Below are positions 19,776 through 30,096 of a stretch of 64,000 bases of DNA, in pieces. The stretch's first letter is position 1. Every line of letters starts with the position of its first letter. The translations under genes and the position numbers were made by a program. The notes under the pieces are model-generated. The model searched no databases. It was not told the origin of the DNA and saw only the letters and a program-made list of their open reading frames with translations. This DNA is from Thermomicrobiales bacterium (GTDB taxonomy: Bacteria > Chloroflexota > Chloroflexia > Thermomicrobiales > UBA6265), in NCBI GenBank assembly GCA_023957115.1, contig JAMLHN010000006.1, forward strand, positions 1 through 64,000. The letters are read 5' to 3'.

Positions 19776-19958
19776 TCTTGTGCGCTGCGTCTATCTTCGA
19801 GGTCGCTCCACATACCCACCAAATCGTGGAATCTCTGCCCCTGACAGCGGATCTCAGAACGGTTGCACCGGTGAAGATGCGGTCATCGCGTCACCGCCGA
19901 GAGCAGGCCTCCCCTGGCTATAACATCGACGATACGAAACGAACCCGCCGGGTACGCA

Positions 19959-19987
19959 AATGGCCGGTGGAAAAACCACCGGCCATT
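19959..19987 (-). terminator. rpsA terminator hairpin
   Basis: A perfect 12-bp stem (AATGGCCGGTGG / CCACCGGCCATT) with a 5-base loop, 29 bases beyond the rpsA stop. No T run follows the stem on the minus strand. Confidence 0.6.
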
Positions 19988-20016
19988 CTCGAATCGATTC
20001 AATGCAACGCAGAAAC

Positions 20017-21459
20017 CTACGCCTCTGCGTCGGTTCCCTCGACAGCGGCAACCACCGCGTCCTCGCCGTCATCCTCGCCGGACAAGCCGAGCGAAGCCGC
20101 TGCCGACGCGAACGCCGCGGCCATGGCCGGTTCGGAGTCGTTGCCGCCCGCGGCGGCTTCGATGGCGGAAGCGAGGTTCTGAGGAGCGGCCTCCTCTTCC
20201 TCTTCTTCCTCCTCTTCGACGGCATTGGCATCGATGCCTTCCGCCTCGAGGGCGGCGGCAATCGTGGCGACGATCTGGTCACGCTCGGCAAGGGCTTCCT
20301 CACCCAGTGAGGCCGCCAGCTCTTCATCCGGCGTATCGAGGGCTCGGCGCAGGCTCAGGCCCATACGACGGCGCTCCGGATCGATGCGGATGATGCGAAG
20401 CAGCAGCTCCTCGCCTTCGTGCACGACCTGCTTCGGATGCGTGATCCGGGCATCGGTCAGCTCGGAAACATGGATCAGCCCTTCGATGCCGTCGACGATA
20501 CGAGCGAAAGCGCCGAAGTTGGCCAGCTGTGTGACCGTTCCACGCACCAGCTGTCCCACCTCATAGTCCGAGGCGACCTGGCTCCAGGGCTCCGCCTGCG
20601 TGCGCTTGATGGACAGGGCGATCTTCTTCTCCTGGGCATTGATGCCAAGGACGTAGACATCGACGTCCTGTCCAATCTTGAGGACTTCGCTTGGGTGGCG
20701 AACACGGCTCCAGGAGAGCTCGGAGAGGTGAACCAGTCCATCCGCCCCGCCAATATCCACGAATGCGCCGAAGTCGCAGATCGAGGAGACGCGACCCTGG
20801 CGAACTTCGCCCTCGCGCAGCTCCTTGATCAGCTTCTCCTTCATCTCGTCGCGCTTTTCCTGCATGGCCTGGCGCTCGGAGAGGATCAGCCGGTTGCGAT
20901 GGCGGTTGATCTCGATAACCTTGAGGGGCAGGTGCGTACCAATCATGCGGGCCATTTCGGCCTGCTTGCCAGCCTCGTCACCGCCGCGAATCTCGGTAAC
21001 CTGCGACGCGGGCACAAAACCACGCACGCCATCCAGATTGACCAGCAGACCGCCCTTGTTGTAATTGACGACCTCGGCGTCGATGACCCCGTTGTCCTCG
21101 TAAATCTCCTGCAATCGTCGCCAGGATTTCTCCTGCCGCGCGCGATCGATCGAAACGACCGCGTGACCCTCCTGATTCTCAGGCTGGACGACGAAGATCA
21201 GCACCGTTTCACCGATCGAAAGCGCCTGCTTCTCACCTGCCGTCAGGCTGGAGAATTCTTTCGCCGGCACGATCCCTTCGGACTTGGATCCGATGTCGAC
21301 CAGGATTTCATCCCGGTCCACCCGCATAATGGTCCCGTCCATGACGTCCCCGAACTTGAGCGTCCGGTAGTCATTGGTGGGATCGTTGAGGTACTTTTCC
21401 ATGAGCGACACGGGTGCGGTTTGCGCTCCCCCTTGCTCGGTAGCGTTCGAAACTTCCAT
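20017..21459 (-). CDS. rpsA: 30S ribosomal protein S1
   Basis: 480 residues with four S1 RNA-binding domains, at about 33-105, 118-190, 205-280 and 292-365. The third (GRVSSICDFGAFVDIGGADGLVHLSELSW) and fourth (FGAFARIVDGIEGLIHVSEL) are the most canonical. S1 binds mRNA on the small subunit and helps start translation. The C-terminal tail is low complexity, with a run of Glu followed by Ala/Gly-rich sequence, longer than needed for the fold. The number of S1 domains is nearer the Gram-positive/Chloroflexota form than the six of E. coli. A heptamer repeat array lies directly upstream of its -10 box. Confidence 0.93.
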   Translation of the reverse strand: MEVSNATEQGGAQTAPVSLMEKYLNDPTNDYRTLKFGDVMDGTIMRVDRDEILVDIGSKSEGIVPAKEFSSLTAGEKQALSIGETVLIFVVQPENQEGHAVVSIDRARQEKSWRRLQEIYEDNGVIDAEVVNYNKGGLLVNLDGVRGFVPASQVTEIRGGDEAGKQAEMARMIGTHLPLKVIEINRHRNRLILSERQAMQEKRDEMKEKLIKELREGEVRQGRVSSICDFGAFVDIGGADGLVHLSELSWSRVRHPSEVLKIGQDVDVYVLGINAQEKKIALSIKRTQAEPWSQVASDYEVGQLVRGTVTQLANFGAFARIVDGIEGLIHVSELTDARITHPKQVVHEGEELLLRIIRIDPERRRMGLSLRRALDTPDEELAASLGEEALAERDQIVATIAAALEAEGIDANAVEEEEEEEEEAAPQNLASAIEAAAGGNDSEPAMAAAFASAAASLGLSGEDDGEDAVVAAVEGTDAEA

Positions 21460-21543
21460 ACACCTTCCTTAGCGACGATACGGTCGTGGACACCGAAAAC
21501 CGCGGGGCACAATGCTCCCGCGGACTCGTCGCCCACAATAAAC

Positions 21544-21549
21544 AGTATA
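21544..21549 (-). promoter_or_regulatory. -10 box of rpsA
   Basis: TATACT on the minus strand, 85 bases before the rpsA ATG. The -35 position (about 21567-21572) falls inside a GGAGYTR heptamer array and does not match TTGACA. Confidence 0.45.
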
Positions 21550-21562
21550 ACGCAACTGTCAG

Positions 21563-21597
21563 GGAGTTAGGAGCTGGGATTTAGGAGCTAGGAAATG
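21563..21597 (+). repeat. Five tandem GGA-heptamers upstream of rpsA
   Basis: Five consecutive 7-base units: GGAGTTA, GGAGCTG, GGATTTA, GGAGCTA, GGAAATG. Parts are complementary to the inverted array at 21609-21645 (GGAGTTAGGA pairs with TCCTAACTCC, GGAGCTGGG with CCCAGCTCC), so a hairpin is possible. Confidence 0.75.
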
Positions 21598-21608
21598 CAC
21601 TCGTTCTC

Positions 21609-21645
21609 ATTCCTAACTCCTATTCAAACCCCAGCTCCTCATCCC
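21609..21645 (-). repeat. GGA-heptamer array at aminotransferase stop codon
   Basis: On the minus strand it reads TGA GGAGCTG ... GGAGTTA GGAATGA, with the aminotransferase stop codon (21639-21641) abutting the first heptamer. It is inverted relative to 21563-21597. Confidence 0.7.
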
Positions 21646-22712
21646 AGCACCGCCTTGACCGCCGCCAGGCAGTTGTCCATGTCCTCTGAATCGACCCAGC
21701 CCATGTGTCCGATACGAATGATGCGGTCGGCCAGATGCGACTGGCCCGTGGCAACGGTCACGCCGTGTTCGTCGAGGAGCCGCTGGGCGGCCAGCTTGGC
21801 TGAGAGTCCGTCGGGCATTTGCACGGCAGTCACGGTATTGGATTCGAATCCCGGTTCGGCCACCAGTTCGAGCCCGAGCGCTTCGATCCCGGCACGCGTC
21901 TGCGCTCCCAGATCCGCGTGGCGGGCAAAGACGTGCTCCAGCCCTTCCGCTTCGATCATCTGAGCAGCCGTATCGAGCGCATAGTCGAGTGATACGGGCG
22001 GCGTGGTCGGTGTGATGCCCTGGGCGGACATCTCCCGCATCGGCCCGGCATCCCAGAAGAACTTGGGGAACGTGGATCGCTCGTAGGCGTCCCACGCCCG
22101 CGGACCGATCGCCGCGATGGTGACGCCCGGCGGGCACATCCAGGCCTTCTGCGATCCCGACATCATGTAGTCGATGTCCCATCCGTCGAAATCGACGGGA
22201 ATCCCGGCCACCGAGGAGACTCCATCGACAAAGGTCAGCATCCCTCGCTCGCGCGCAACAGCGGCAAGCTCGCCGATTGGATGGGTCACGCCGGTCGACG
22301 TTTCGTTGTGGGTCAAGCAGACGGCCTTGGCGCCCGGATGCGCACCCAGCGCCGTCGCGAGGATCTCCGGATGAAACGCGCTTCCCCAGGGCAGCTCGAC
22401 CCTGTGTGCAACCACACCCAACTTTCCGGCCACCAGCGCGAATCGATCGCCGAATTCGCCGGCCACCAGCGCAACGGTCTCATCGCCCGGGGAGAGAAAG
22501 TTGGTGATGGCAATTTCCCAGCCGGCCGAACCTGATCCGGGCCAGACGAGCACATCCGATTCCGTTTTGTGGATCCGCTGCAATCGCTCCAGCATCGAAC
22601 GGTAGAACGCCACAAACTCCGCCCCGCGATGCGGAACCATCTCCCGCTGCATCGCGTCGTAGACCTGCGGCGGAACCGCGGTCGGTCCGGGAAGGCGGAA
22701 GTTGCTTTTCAT
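21639..22712 (-). CDS. PLP-dependent class V aminotransferase (alanine-glyoxylate/serine-pyruvate type)
   Basis: 357 residues. The PLP lysine lies in SGSQKAWMCPPG (about 185-196), with the upstream Asp in FVDGVSSVAGIPVDFDGWDIDY. The N-terminal PGPTAVPPQVYDAM is typical of the AGXT/SGAT subgroup that transfers amino groups to glyoxylate or pyruvate. LTHNETSTGVTHPIGEL is the conserved cofactor-binding stretch. The ATG at 22712 overlaps the phosphodiesterase stop by 4 bases, so the two are coupled. Together with a glycerate 2-kinase elsewhere in this window, a glyoxylate/serine route is possible, but that is inference. Confidence 0.88.
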   Translation of the reverse strand: MKSNFRLPGPTAVPPQVYDAMQREMVPHRGAEFVAFYRSMLERLQRIHKTESDVLVWPGSGSAGWEIAITNFLSPGDETVALVAGEFGDRFALVAGKLGVVAHRVELPWGSAFHPEILATALGAHPGAKAVCLTHNETSTGVTHPIGELAAVARERGMLTFVDGVSSVAGIPVDFDGWDIDYMMSGSQKAWMCPPGVTIAAIGPRAWDAYERSTFPKFFWDAGPMREMSAQGITPTTPPVSLDYALDTAAQMIEAEGLEHVFARHADLGAQTRAGIEALGLELVAEPGFESNTVTAVQMPDGLSAKLAAQRLLDEHGVTVATGQSHLADRIIRIGHMGWVDSEDMDNCLAAVKAVLG

Positions 22713-23338
22713 GCGTCTGCTCCTGGGGGTGATTCGGGATCGATCGAAACCAGATGCGCGGCTCGGTCGAACAATATCAGTTCTGGGCGCACTCGTTCCT
22801 CATCGATTCGCACGATTCCGATTCCGAAATGCGCCGACCATCGCCGGTCCGTCGGAGATCCGGGATTGAAATAGACGATCCCGTTCTCTTCCTCGATCAT
22901 CGGAATATGGCTGTGACCGTAAATGACGAACTCAACTGGTTCGTCGAACGCCGTGCGGGCAACCGCGCGCGCCGAGGCGCCGCCGTGTCCGTGGACGATA
23001 CCGATCGCATGCGATCCCGCCGTCAGCACGATGCGCTCCGGCAGTTCCCGCCAGAGCTCGACCGGCTCGTTGTTCCCATACACCGCCAACACCGGCGCCA
23101 CCGTTGCCAGCCGGTCCAGCAACCCCTGAATGACGATGTCGCCCCCGTGGATGATGAGATCGACATCAAATCGCCGAAAGAGCTCGATGACCTCGGTGGG
23201 CAGCGTGCGCGATCCGCCGCCGGCAAAGATGTGCGTGTCGGACAAGATACCGATGGTCAACGGAATATCGAATGCGTGCCGATCGATTCGCCCGGACAGC
23301 GGCGGAAATTCCCGTTTTACTCGTTTGCGAGGACTCAT
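22709..23338 (-). CDS. YfcE/MJ0936-type metallophosphoesterase
   Basis: 209 residues. The calcineurin-like metal motifs appear in order: GILSDTHI (about 30-37), IIHGGDIV, VYGNNE (the GNHD/GNCD position), GIVHGH and YGHSHIP, followed by NPGSP. This is the small phosphodiesterase family that binds two metals. The ATG at 23338 overlaps the holin-like gene by 4 bases; the longer in-frame start at 23761 would cover that gene and is rejected. Between two 4-base overlaps, it is the middle gene of a tightly coupled set. The physiological substrate is unknown. Confidence 0.9.
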   Translation of the reverse strand: MSPRKRVKREFPPLSGRIDRHAFDIPLTIGILSDTHIFAGGGSRTLPTEVIELFRRFDVDLIIHGGDIVIQGLLDRLATVAPVLAVYGNNEPVELWRELPERIVLTAGSHAIGIVHGHGGASARAVARTAFDEPVEFVIYGHSHIPMIEEENGIVYFNPGSPTDRRWSAHFGIGIVRIDEERVRPELILFDRAAHLVSIDPESPPGADA

Positions 23339-23685
23339 CGTTCGTCGAGAATGGCGTAGATCACGCCACTGATCACCGTCGTGAGCACCGTCCCGACCAG
23401 AACCCCCCAGATATTCGCCTCGATCCCGGGAGCGATCACGGCGGCGAGCCCAAAGATCAGAAAATTCAATGCGCCGGAGATGAGCCCGAAGGTGAGACAG
23501 GAAAGCGGCGCAACGACGATGGCGAGCACCGGCTTCACGAAAGCATTCAGCAACCCGACGATCAGGCCGAACGCGAGTACGGCGGGCACGCTCGTATAGG
23601 TGACGATGCCCCCCTGGAAGATCTCGCCGGCGGTGAGCACGGCGACGCTGGCGGCCAGCATATATGCGACGACTCGCGCGACCAT
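23335..23685 (-). CDS. Four-helix 'phage holin' superfamily IV membrane protein (PF04020)
   Basis: 116 residues with four hydrophobic segments (about 4-22, 30-50, 56-80, 86-110). The spacing, short loops and the segment GLIVGLLNAFVKPVLAIVVAPLSCLTFGL are typical of PF04020. Despite the holin-like name, members are usually chromosomal small membrane proteins with no linked lysin, and none is seen here. The stop lies 5 bases from nothing but coupled genes: the downstream phosphodiesterase overlaps by 4 bases. Role unknown. Confidence 0.85.
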   Translation of the reverse strand: MVARVVAYMLAASVAVLTAGEIFQGGIVTYTSVPAVLAFGLIVGLLNAFVKPVLAIVVAPLSCLTFGLISGALNFLIFGLAAVIAPGIEANIWGVLVGTVLTTVISGVIYAILDER

Positions 23686-23690
23686 CGAGG

Positions 23691-24506
23691 CTACGGCTGC
23701 TCCACGGGCAACGGGGCATAGACCCCAAAGCCTTCATATTCGTAGGTCGCCTTGGTCTCATCCACGTGGTCGGGCGCCTTGCCCTGTTGAATGTCGATGA
23801 GCGCGTCGCGCATGCGCGGGAGCAGCGAAACCGGCATCAGATCGGCGTTATGTGACGGGTGAATGTAGCGCAGCGAAGGTGCCAGATCAGCCAGCAGCTC
23901 CATCGAGCGAATGTAGGTCGGAATATCGGTTTCGTCTGAAAAGGCATAGAGCGGCCCGGGATAGGCGGTATCGGTGGAGAAGAGCACGCCGTTTTCTTCG
24001 TCGAGCAGGGAAAGCAGCCCGGGCGCATGGCCTGGCGTGTGCACGGCGGTCAGGCTACGCCCGCCGAGATCGAACCGCTCGCCCCCCTGCAGGATCGTGG
24101 TCGGGGCCGATGGACCGATCCCGATCGTCTCGAGCGAGCGGCCTGGCGGCAGTGGTCCGAGCAGCGAATCCTCCCCGAAGAACTCGGCGATCTCCTCAGG
24201 TGCATATCGATACGCCAGCTCGTGCGCTTCCGCGACATGAATGGCAATATCGTCGAACTCATGATTGCTGCCGACGTGATCCCAATGCGAATGGCTGTTC
24301 AGCACGAAGACGGGCAGGTCGGTCAACAATGCGACCAATGCCCGCATGCTCTGGCCGCCGGTTCCGGTATCGATCAACATGGCTCGTTCGGAACCCGCGA
24401 TGAGATAGCTCAGCACGTGCTCGCGCTGCAACGGCTCGAGTATCGCGGTGACACCAGGCGAGGGATGCGAGATGGCGTACCAGTCGAGTGTCAGGGATCG
24501 AGCCAT
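23691..24506 (-). CDS. MBL-fold metallo-hydrolase
   Basis: 271 residues. The metal-binding motif is HSHWDHVGS (about 83-91), with further ligands in HTPGHAPG and a late HPSHNADL. Residues 1-60 give the first strands (YLIAGSERAMLIDTGTG). The family includes glyoxalase II, lactonases and other hydrolases; the substrate cannot be assigned. The ATG at 24506 is preferred to the in-frame GTG at 24527 because it follows GGAAGG. The holin-like gene begins only 5 bases after its stop on the same strand, so the four genes from here to the aminotransferase probably form one operon. Confidence 0.88.
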   Translation of the reverse strand: MARSLTLDWYAISHPSPGVTAILEPLQREHVLSYLIAGSERAMLIDTGTGGQSMRALVALLTDLPVFVLNSHSHWDHVGSNHEFDDIAIHVAEAHELAYRYAPEEIAEFFGEDSLLGPLPPGRSLETIGIGPSAPTTILQGGERFDLGGRSLTAVHTPGHAPGLLSLLDEENGVLFSTDTAYPGPLYAFSDETDIPTYIRSMELLADLAPSLRYIHPSHNADLMPVSLLPRMRDALIDIQQGKAPDHVDETKATYEYEGFGVYAPLPVEQP

Positions 24507-24537
24507 CTCGAAATGACATCCTTCCACAAAACAAAAG

Positions 24538-24563
24538 AGCCGGTCGACAAACAGACCGGCTCG
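24538..24563 (-). terminator. rpsU intrinsic terminator
   Basis: A perfect 9-bp stem (GAGCCGGTC / GACCGGCTC) with an 8-base loop. On the minus strand it is followed by TTTTGTTTTG, a good T run, 54 bases after the rpsU stop. Confidence 0.85.
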
Positions 24564-24616
24564 AAAGCTATCTCAGATCACAGCTGGCCACAAGGGGCCA
24601 TAACGTTGCGTTTCGA

Positions 24617-24799
24617 CTAGCTCTGGGTGCGACGCCGGCGACGCTCGGCCTTCCGGCGCTTGGCCCGGTTCTCTTCCTGGGTGCTAATGAAACGCAGGCC
24701 GCGACGATGCTCACGGATCACGCCTGAGCGCTCGATCCCTTTGGTGAAGCGGCGCAGCAGCTGATCGAACGATTCAGAATCGCGAAGCTCTACATGCAT
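24617..24799 (-). CDS. rpsU: 30S ribosomal protein bS21
   Basis: 60 residues, the normal length. The N-terminal ESFDQLLRRFTKGIERSGVIREHRR matches the bS21 fold, and the C-terminal tail is strongly basic (AKRRKAERRRRRTQS). bS21 binds the small subunit near the anti-Shine-Dalgarno sequence and aids initiation. It is transcribed alone, with a TATAAT box at 24886-24891 and a clear terminator downstream. As with rpsA, a GGA-heptamer array lies immediately upstream of the -10 box. Confidence 0.92.
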   Translation of the reverse strand: MHVELRDSESFDQLLRRFTKGIERSGVIREHRRGLRFISTQEENRAKRRKAERRRRRTQS

Positions 24800-24885
24800 G
24801 CGGTGCTTGATCCCTGTCCTTTTCTAGATGTCCTGCCAGACGACATTGACGCGCAGCAGAGTACCGCCGGTAATTCCGACTCCCG

Positions 24886-24891
24886 ATTATA
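24886..24891 (-). promoter_or_regulatory. -10 box of rpsU
   Basis: A perfect TATAAT on the minus strand about 87 bases before the rpsU ATG. The -35 position falls inside the heptamer array at 24902-24929 and has no TTGACA-like sequence. Confidence 0.5.
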
Positions 24892-24901
24892 GCGCATACG
24901 A

Positions 24902-24929
24902 GGAGTTGGGATTTAGGAGCTGGGAGTTA
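24902..24929 (+). repeat. Four tandem GGA-heptamers upstream of rpsU
   Basis: Four perfect 7-base units: GGAGTTG, GGATTTA, GGAGCTG, GGAGTTA. Positions 24905-24919 are a perfect 15-base inverse complement of 25010-25024. Confidence 0.75.
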
Positions 24930-25006
24930 GGGGTTTGAGGGCAAAGGCAAAAAGCGATAGTTAGGTGCTCTGGATTCTCCGGCGTCCGTGCTCCGGCCAC
25001 CGTGCC

Positions 25007-25034
25007 GAACTCCTAAATCCCAACGCCCAACTCC
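25007..25034 (-). repeat. GGA-heptamer array at SCO1664-like stop codon
   Basis: Read on the minus strand it gives GGAGTTG, GGCGTTG, GGATTTA, GGAGTTC, starting 4 bases after the stop codon of the SCO1664-like gene. With 24902-24929 it forms an inverted pair around about 77 bases that hold no gene. Confidence 0.75.
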
Positions 25035-25038
25035 TCAA

Positions 25039-25812
25039 TCACCACCACCCGTACGGGATATTCCGGTATGGGTCGAGGTCGGGATAGCAGCCGGACCTGT
25101 GCAGGGCGTCGACGCGGGCGAAGAATGCGTCGATCTCGTCATGGGTCAGCAACGCCTTGAAATCCTCCGCGCATGCCTCGCGTTGCTCGAGAAGTGGACC
25201 CAGATCGCGGCGAAGCGATTCGGTTATCGGCATACCGGCAAACTGCCACATGACGGTGCGTAGCTTGGGAACCTCGTTGAACGTCAGTCCATGATCGATT
25301 CCCCACCGTTTACCGGAGGCATCCAACAGGCAATGAGACAACTTCCGATCGGCGTTGTTGGCAATATGGTCGAACAAGACGAACCGCTCGTTTTCGAGCG
25401 AGAGATCTCCCCAAAGCTCATGCGGATCACCGGCGTCAGGAGCAGGTTGGATATAGAGCTGGAGACTGCCGGTCCCATGCGGACCCTGCCGGATGATGGT
25501 TGGAGGAACGATCCCCCACCCAAGTCGCTTGCTCAGACGGTAAGCGGCCACTTCCCGCCGAAAGAGCGTTCCCCCACGGAAGTCGTGCAGGGGCGCCTCT
25601 CCCGCGCGCGGCTTGTAGATCGCAAGCTGCTCCACCCCGCTGGAATCGGCCAGCGCGACCGCGAACGAATAGTTCGAGCCCCAGGGAATCAACTTGGCAG
25701 CGGTGAATTCGGCCGTCTCCAGTAACCGCAACGCCTCCTCTTCGGCAAGAGGGGGCAGCGACTGCCCGGAAGTATCGTCCTGGTTTCGGAGTTCGAGAAA
25801 GAGGTCGGGCAT
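25039..25812 (-). CDS. SCO1664/TIGR03843-family protein, PI3/4-kinase-like fold
   Basis: 257 residues. The kinase-like pattern includes the Lys strand LAIYKPRAGEAPLHDF, LFRREVAAYRLSKRLGW, the catalytic-loop-like DHIANNADRKLSHCLLD and the metal-binding WGIDHGLTF. The C-terminus NIPYGWW is typical of this family. TIGR03843 proteins are best known from actinobacteria and are distantly related to phosphatidylinositol kinases; the substrate is unknown. The gene stands alone between heptamer repeats and the divergent FAH-family gene. The ATG at 25812 gives the usual family length. Confidence 0.8.
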   Translation of the reverse strand: MPDLFLELRNQDDTSGQSLPPLAEEEALRLLETAEFTAAKLIPWGSNYSFAVALADSSGVEQLAIYKPRAGEAPLHDFRGGTLFRREVAAYRLSKRLGWGIVPPTIIRQGPHGTGSLQLYIQPAPDAGDPHELWGDLSLENERFVLFDHIANNADRKLSHCLLDASGKRWGIDHGLTFNEVPKLRTVMWQFAGMPITESLRRDLGPLLEQREACAEDFKALLTHDEIDAFFARVDALHRSGCYPDLDPYRNIPYGWW

Positions 25813-25960
25813 CGGACTGTTCGAGGAAGCGTGGAGAGGAGCGGTCGACTTCCGATTCTACTCCCCACCTGTCGCACATGACGAATTGACGGAGCAAACC
25901 ACACCCGGAATCCGGGTAGGATTCCCAGTTGTATATCGATGTGGATGGAGGAGAGTCACC

Positions 25961-26717
25961 GTGAGATTGGGACGTGTCGTGCTCGATGGGGAATCCGCCC
26001 CGCGCCGGGTCGTGATCGAGGATACGACGTGGTATGCCTGGGACGGCGATGACTGGCTCCATCCCAGGAAGGGAGCGAACATCGAGGGAAATGGCCGCTT
26101 GGTCGCTCCGCTCGATCCAGGCAAGATCGTCTGTGTGGGCTCAACTACCTCGATCATGTGACTGAGCGAGACCCCAACCACACCATTCCGGACGGGACGT
26201 CCTCTTTAGCAAGCCGACCTCGTCGGTGATCGGCCCCAGGGACACGATCGAGATCGCCAATCCGCAGAACCAGACCGACTATGAGGCGGAAATTGCGCTC
26301 GTCGTCGGAAAGACCGCACGCAATGTTGCCCGGGAGAACTGGCGCGAGTACATCGCCGGATTCACCTGCGCAAATGACGTGTCGGACCGAACCTTGCAAA
26401 AAAAAGACGGGCAATGGGTCCGCGCCAAAGGGTTCCACACCTATTGTCCCGTCGGTCCCTGGATCGAAACCGAGGTCGATCTGGAGACGGCCGTCGTGCA
26501 ATCACGCCTGAACGGCGAGCTCCGCCAGGATCAGGCCGTGTCGACCATGCTCTTCCCGATCCCGCTCCTGGTCGAATACATCAGCCACATCATGACGCTC
26601 GACCCCGGCGACCTCATCCTCACCGGAACCCCCTTTAACGTCGGACCGATGCAAGCCGGCGACCAGATCGAGGTGACCGTCTCCGGCATCGGCACGCTGG
26701 CAAATAGCGTGTCCTGA
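25961..26717 (+). pseudogene. Fumarylacetoacetate hydrolase family protein, two apparent frameshifts
   Basis: The reading frame must shift twice to keep FAH-family sequence. Frame one, from the GTG at 25961 (GGAGGAG upstream), gives RLGRVVLDGE to KIVCVG. Frame two gives LNYLDHVTERDPNHTIPDG. Frame three gives LFSKPTSSVIGP, the metal-binding YEAEIALVVGK, then FTCANDVSDRTLQ, KGFHTYCPVGPW and DLILTGTPFNVGPM. Shifts lie near 26137-26141 and 26191-26203, each a one-base loss next to a G run. Intact, this would be a typical FAH-fold hydrolase/decarboxylase of about 253 residues. It is either a young pseudogene or a consensus error; the downstream frame is undamaged. Confidence 0.8.
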
Positions 26718-26769
26718 GTTCTGAGCCTCCGCCGATCGTCTCAGGACTTAGGACACCTGGCTCAGGACC
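26712..26769. repeat. TCCTGAG heptamer cluster between convergent genes
   Basis: TCCTGAG and TTCTGAG (26712-26725) overlap the FAH stop codon. CTCAGGA-type copies on the opposite strand (26740-26769) abut the thioredoxin-domain gene's 3' end. Each set reads TCCTGAG in the sense of its own gene. Confidence 0.65.
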
Positions 26770-26773
26770 TCGG

Positions 26774-28849
<2,076 letters not shown>

Positions 28850-29028
28850 GTTGTTGACCTTTCCGTGGCGGCGTACGGTGACAACCGTCGAACTGCAATT
28901 CTCGCAGCTAGAGGTCGGGAAGCGCTGATCGCACGCGACCAGCGGATACAATCCATCAGCGGCACGCGAAACGGCGAGCATTGGCGGAATCGGCATGTGA
29001 TGGCTGGAGGCAGACGGAGGCACACGTC

Positions 29029-30033
29029 TTGGCATTGAAAGATTTCGAGCGGTACCCACTCACGTTCGGACCGAGTCCCGTCCACGAGCTGAAACGCCTC
29101 TCCGCGCATCTCGGAGGCGCCAGAATCTGGGCAAAACGAGAGGACGTCAACTCCGGACTGGCGTTCGGTGGCAACAAGACGCGCAAGCTCGAATATATCG
29201 TGCCGGACATCCTTGCCTCCGGGGCAACAGTCCTGGTTTCGATTGGCGGATATCAATCCAATCACACTCGCCAGGTCGCCGCTGTGGCGGCGCATCTCGG
29301 CCTCAAGGCGAGATTGGTGCAAGAACGCTGGGTTGATTGGCCCGATCCGCTCACCGACCGTGTTGGGAACATCCAGCTCTCGCGGCTGATGGGCGCCGAT
29401 GTCCGCCTCGACCCATCCGGATTCGATATTGGAATTCGCAAGAGCTGGGAAGACGCGCTGGCCGAGCTCGAAGCGAACGGCGAAAAACCCTATCCCATTC
29501 CAGCCGAGCTGCCGGAACACAAGCTCGGCGGTCTCGGTTTCGCGAATTGGGCCTATGAGCTCGAAGCGCAGGAACGCGAGCTCGGCATCGTTTTCGATAC
29601 CATCGTCGTTTGCACCGTGACCGGCTCGACCCATGCCGGGATGATTGCGGGCTTTGCCGGACAGGATCGCCCGCGCCGCGTCATTGGCATCGACGGCTCG
29701 GCAACTCTGGAGAAGACCCGTGCGCAGCTCGAACGGATCGCTCGCCATACGGCCGAGCTGATCGAGCTGGGTCGCGATTTGCGAGCCGACGAGTTCACGC
29801 TGCTTGGCGATTGGGCTGGCGACTCCTACGGCATCCCCGTCGAATCAACGCTTGCGGCGATTCGCACCACGGCCTCGTTGGAAGGCGTCATCCTCGACCC
29901 CGTCTACGAAGGTAAATCGATGGCCGGGCTCATCGACCTTGTCCGATCGGGTGACATCGGCAGGGAATCCAACGTCCTCTTCGCCCATCTCGGCGGACAG
30001 CTCGCGAACAACGCGTATAGCGGCGTGCTCTAG
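29029..30033 (+). CDS. acdS: 1-aminocyclopropane-1-carboxylate deaminase
   Basis: 334 residues, PLP-dependent. It converts ACC, the plant ethylene precursor, to 2-oxobutyrate and ammonia. The N-terminal [20 protein letters not shown] closely follows known ACC deaminases. The PLP lysine is Lys50 (GGNKTRKLE) and the nucleophile Ser77 ([10 protein letters not shown]). The residues used to separate ACC deaminase from D-cysteine desulfhydrase are both of ACC type: Tyr293-Glu294 (PVYEGKSM) and Leu321 (AHLGG). The TTG at 29029 is the likely start, 8 bases after GGAGG. proC follows 63 bases downstream, perhaps co-transcribed. Confidence 0.9.
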   Translation: MALKDFERYPLTFGPSPVHELKRLSAHLGGARIWAKREDVNSGLAFGGNKTRKLEYIVPDILASGATVLVSIGGYQSNHTRQVAAVAAHLGLKARLVQERWVDWPDPLTDRVGNIQLSRLMGADVRLDPSGFDIGIRKSWEDALAELEANGEKPYPIPAELPEHKLGGLGFANWAYELEAQERELGIVFDTIVVCTVTGSTHAGMIAGFAGQDRPRRVIGIDGSATLEKTRAQLERIARHTAELIELGRDLRADEFTLLGDWAGDSYGIPVESTLAAIRTTASLEGVILDPVYEGKSMAGLIDLVRSGDIGRESNVLFAHLGGQLANNAYSGVL

Positions 30034-30096
30034 TCAGATCGCCAGCTACAATGCTGAGCATCTATCGACCCTGAAAAGAAAGACTGCTCCGATACG

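Noticed and set aside
23335..23685. Prophage holin
   Set aside because: The PF04020 family name is misleading: there are no other phage genes and the gene is coupled to housekeeping-type genes.
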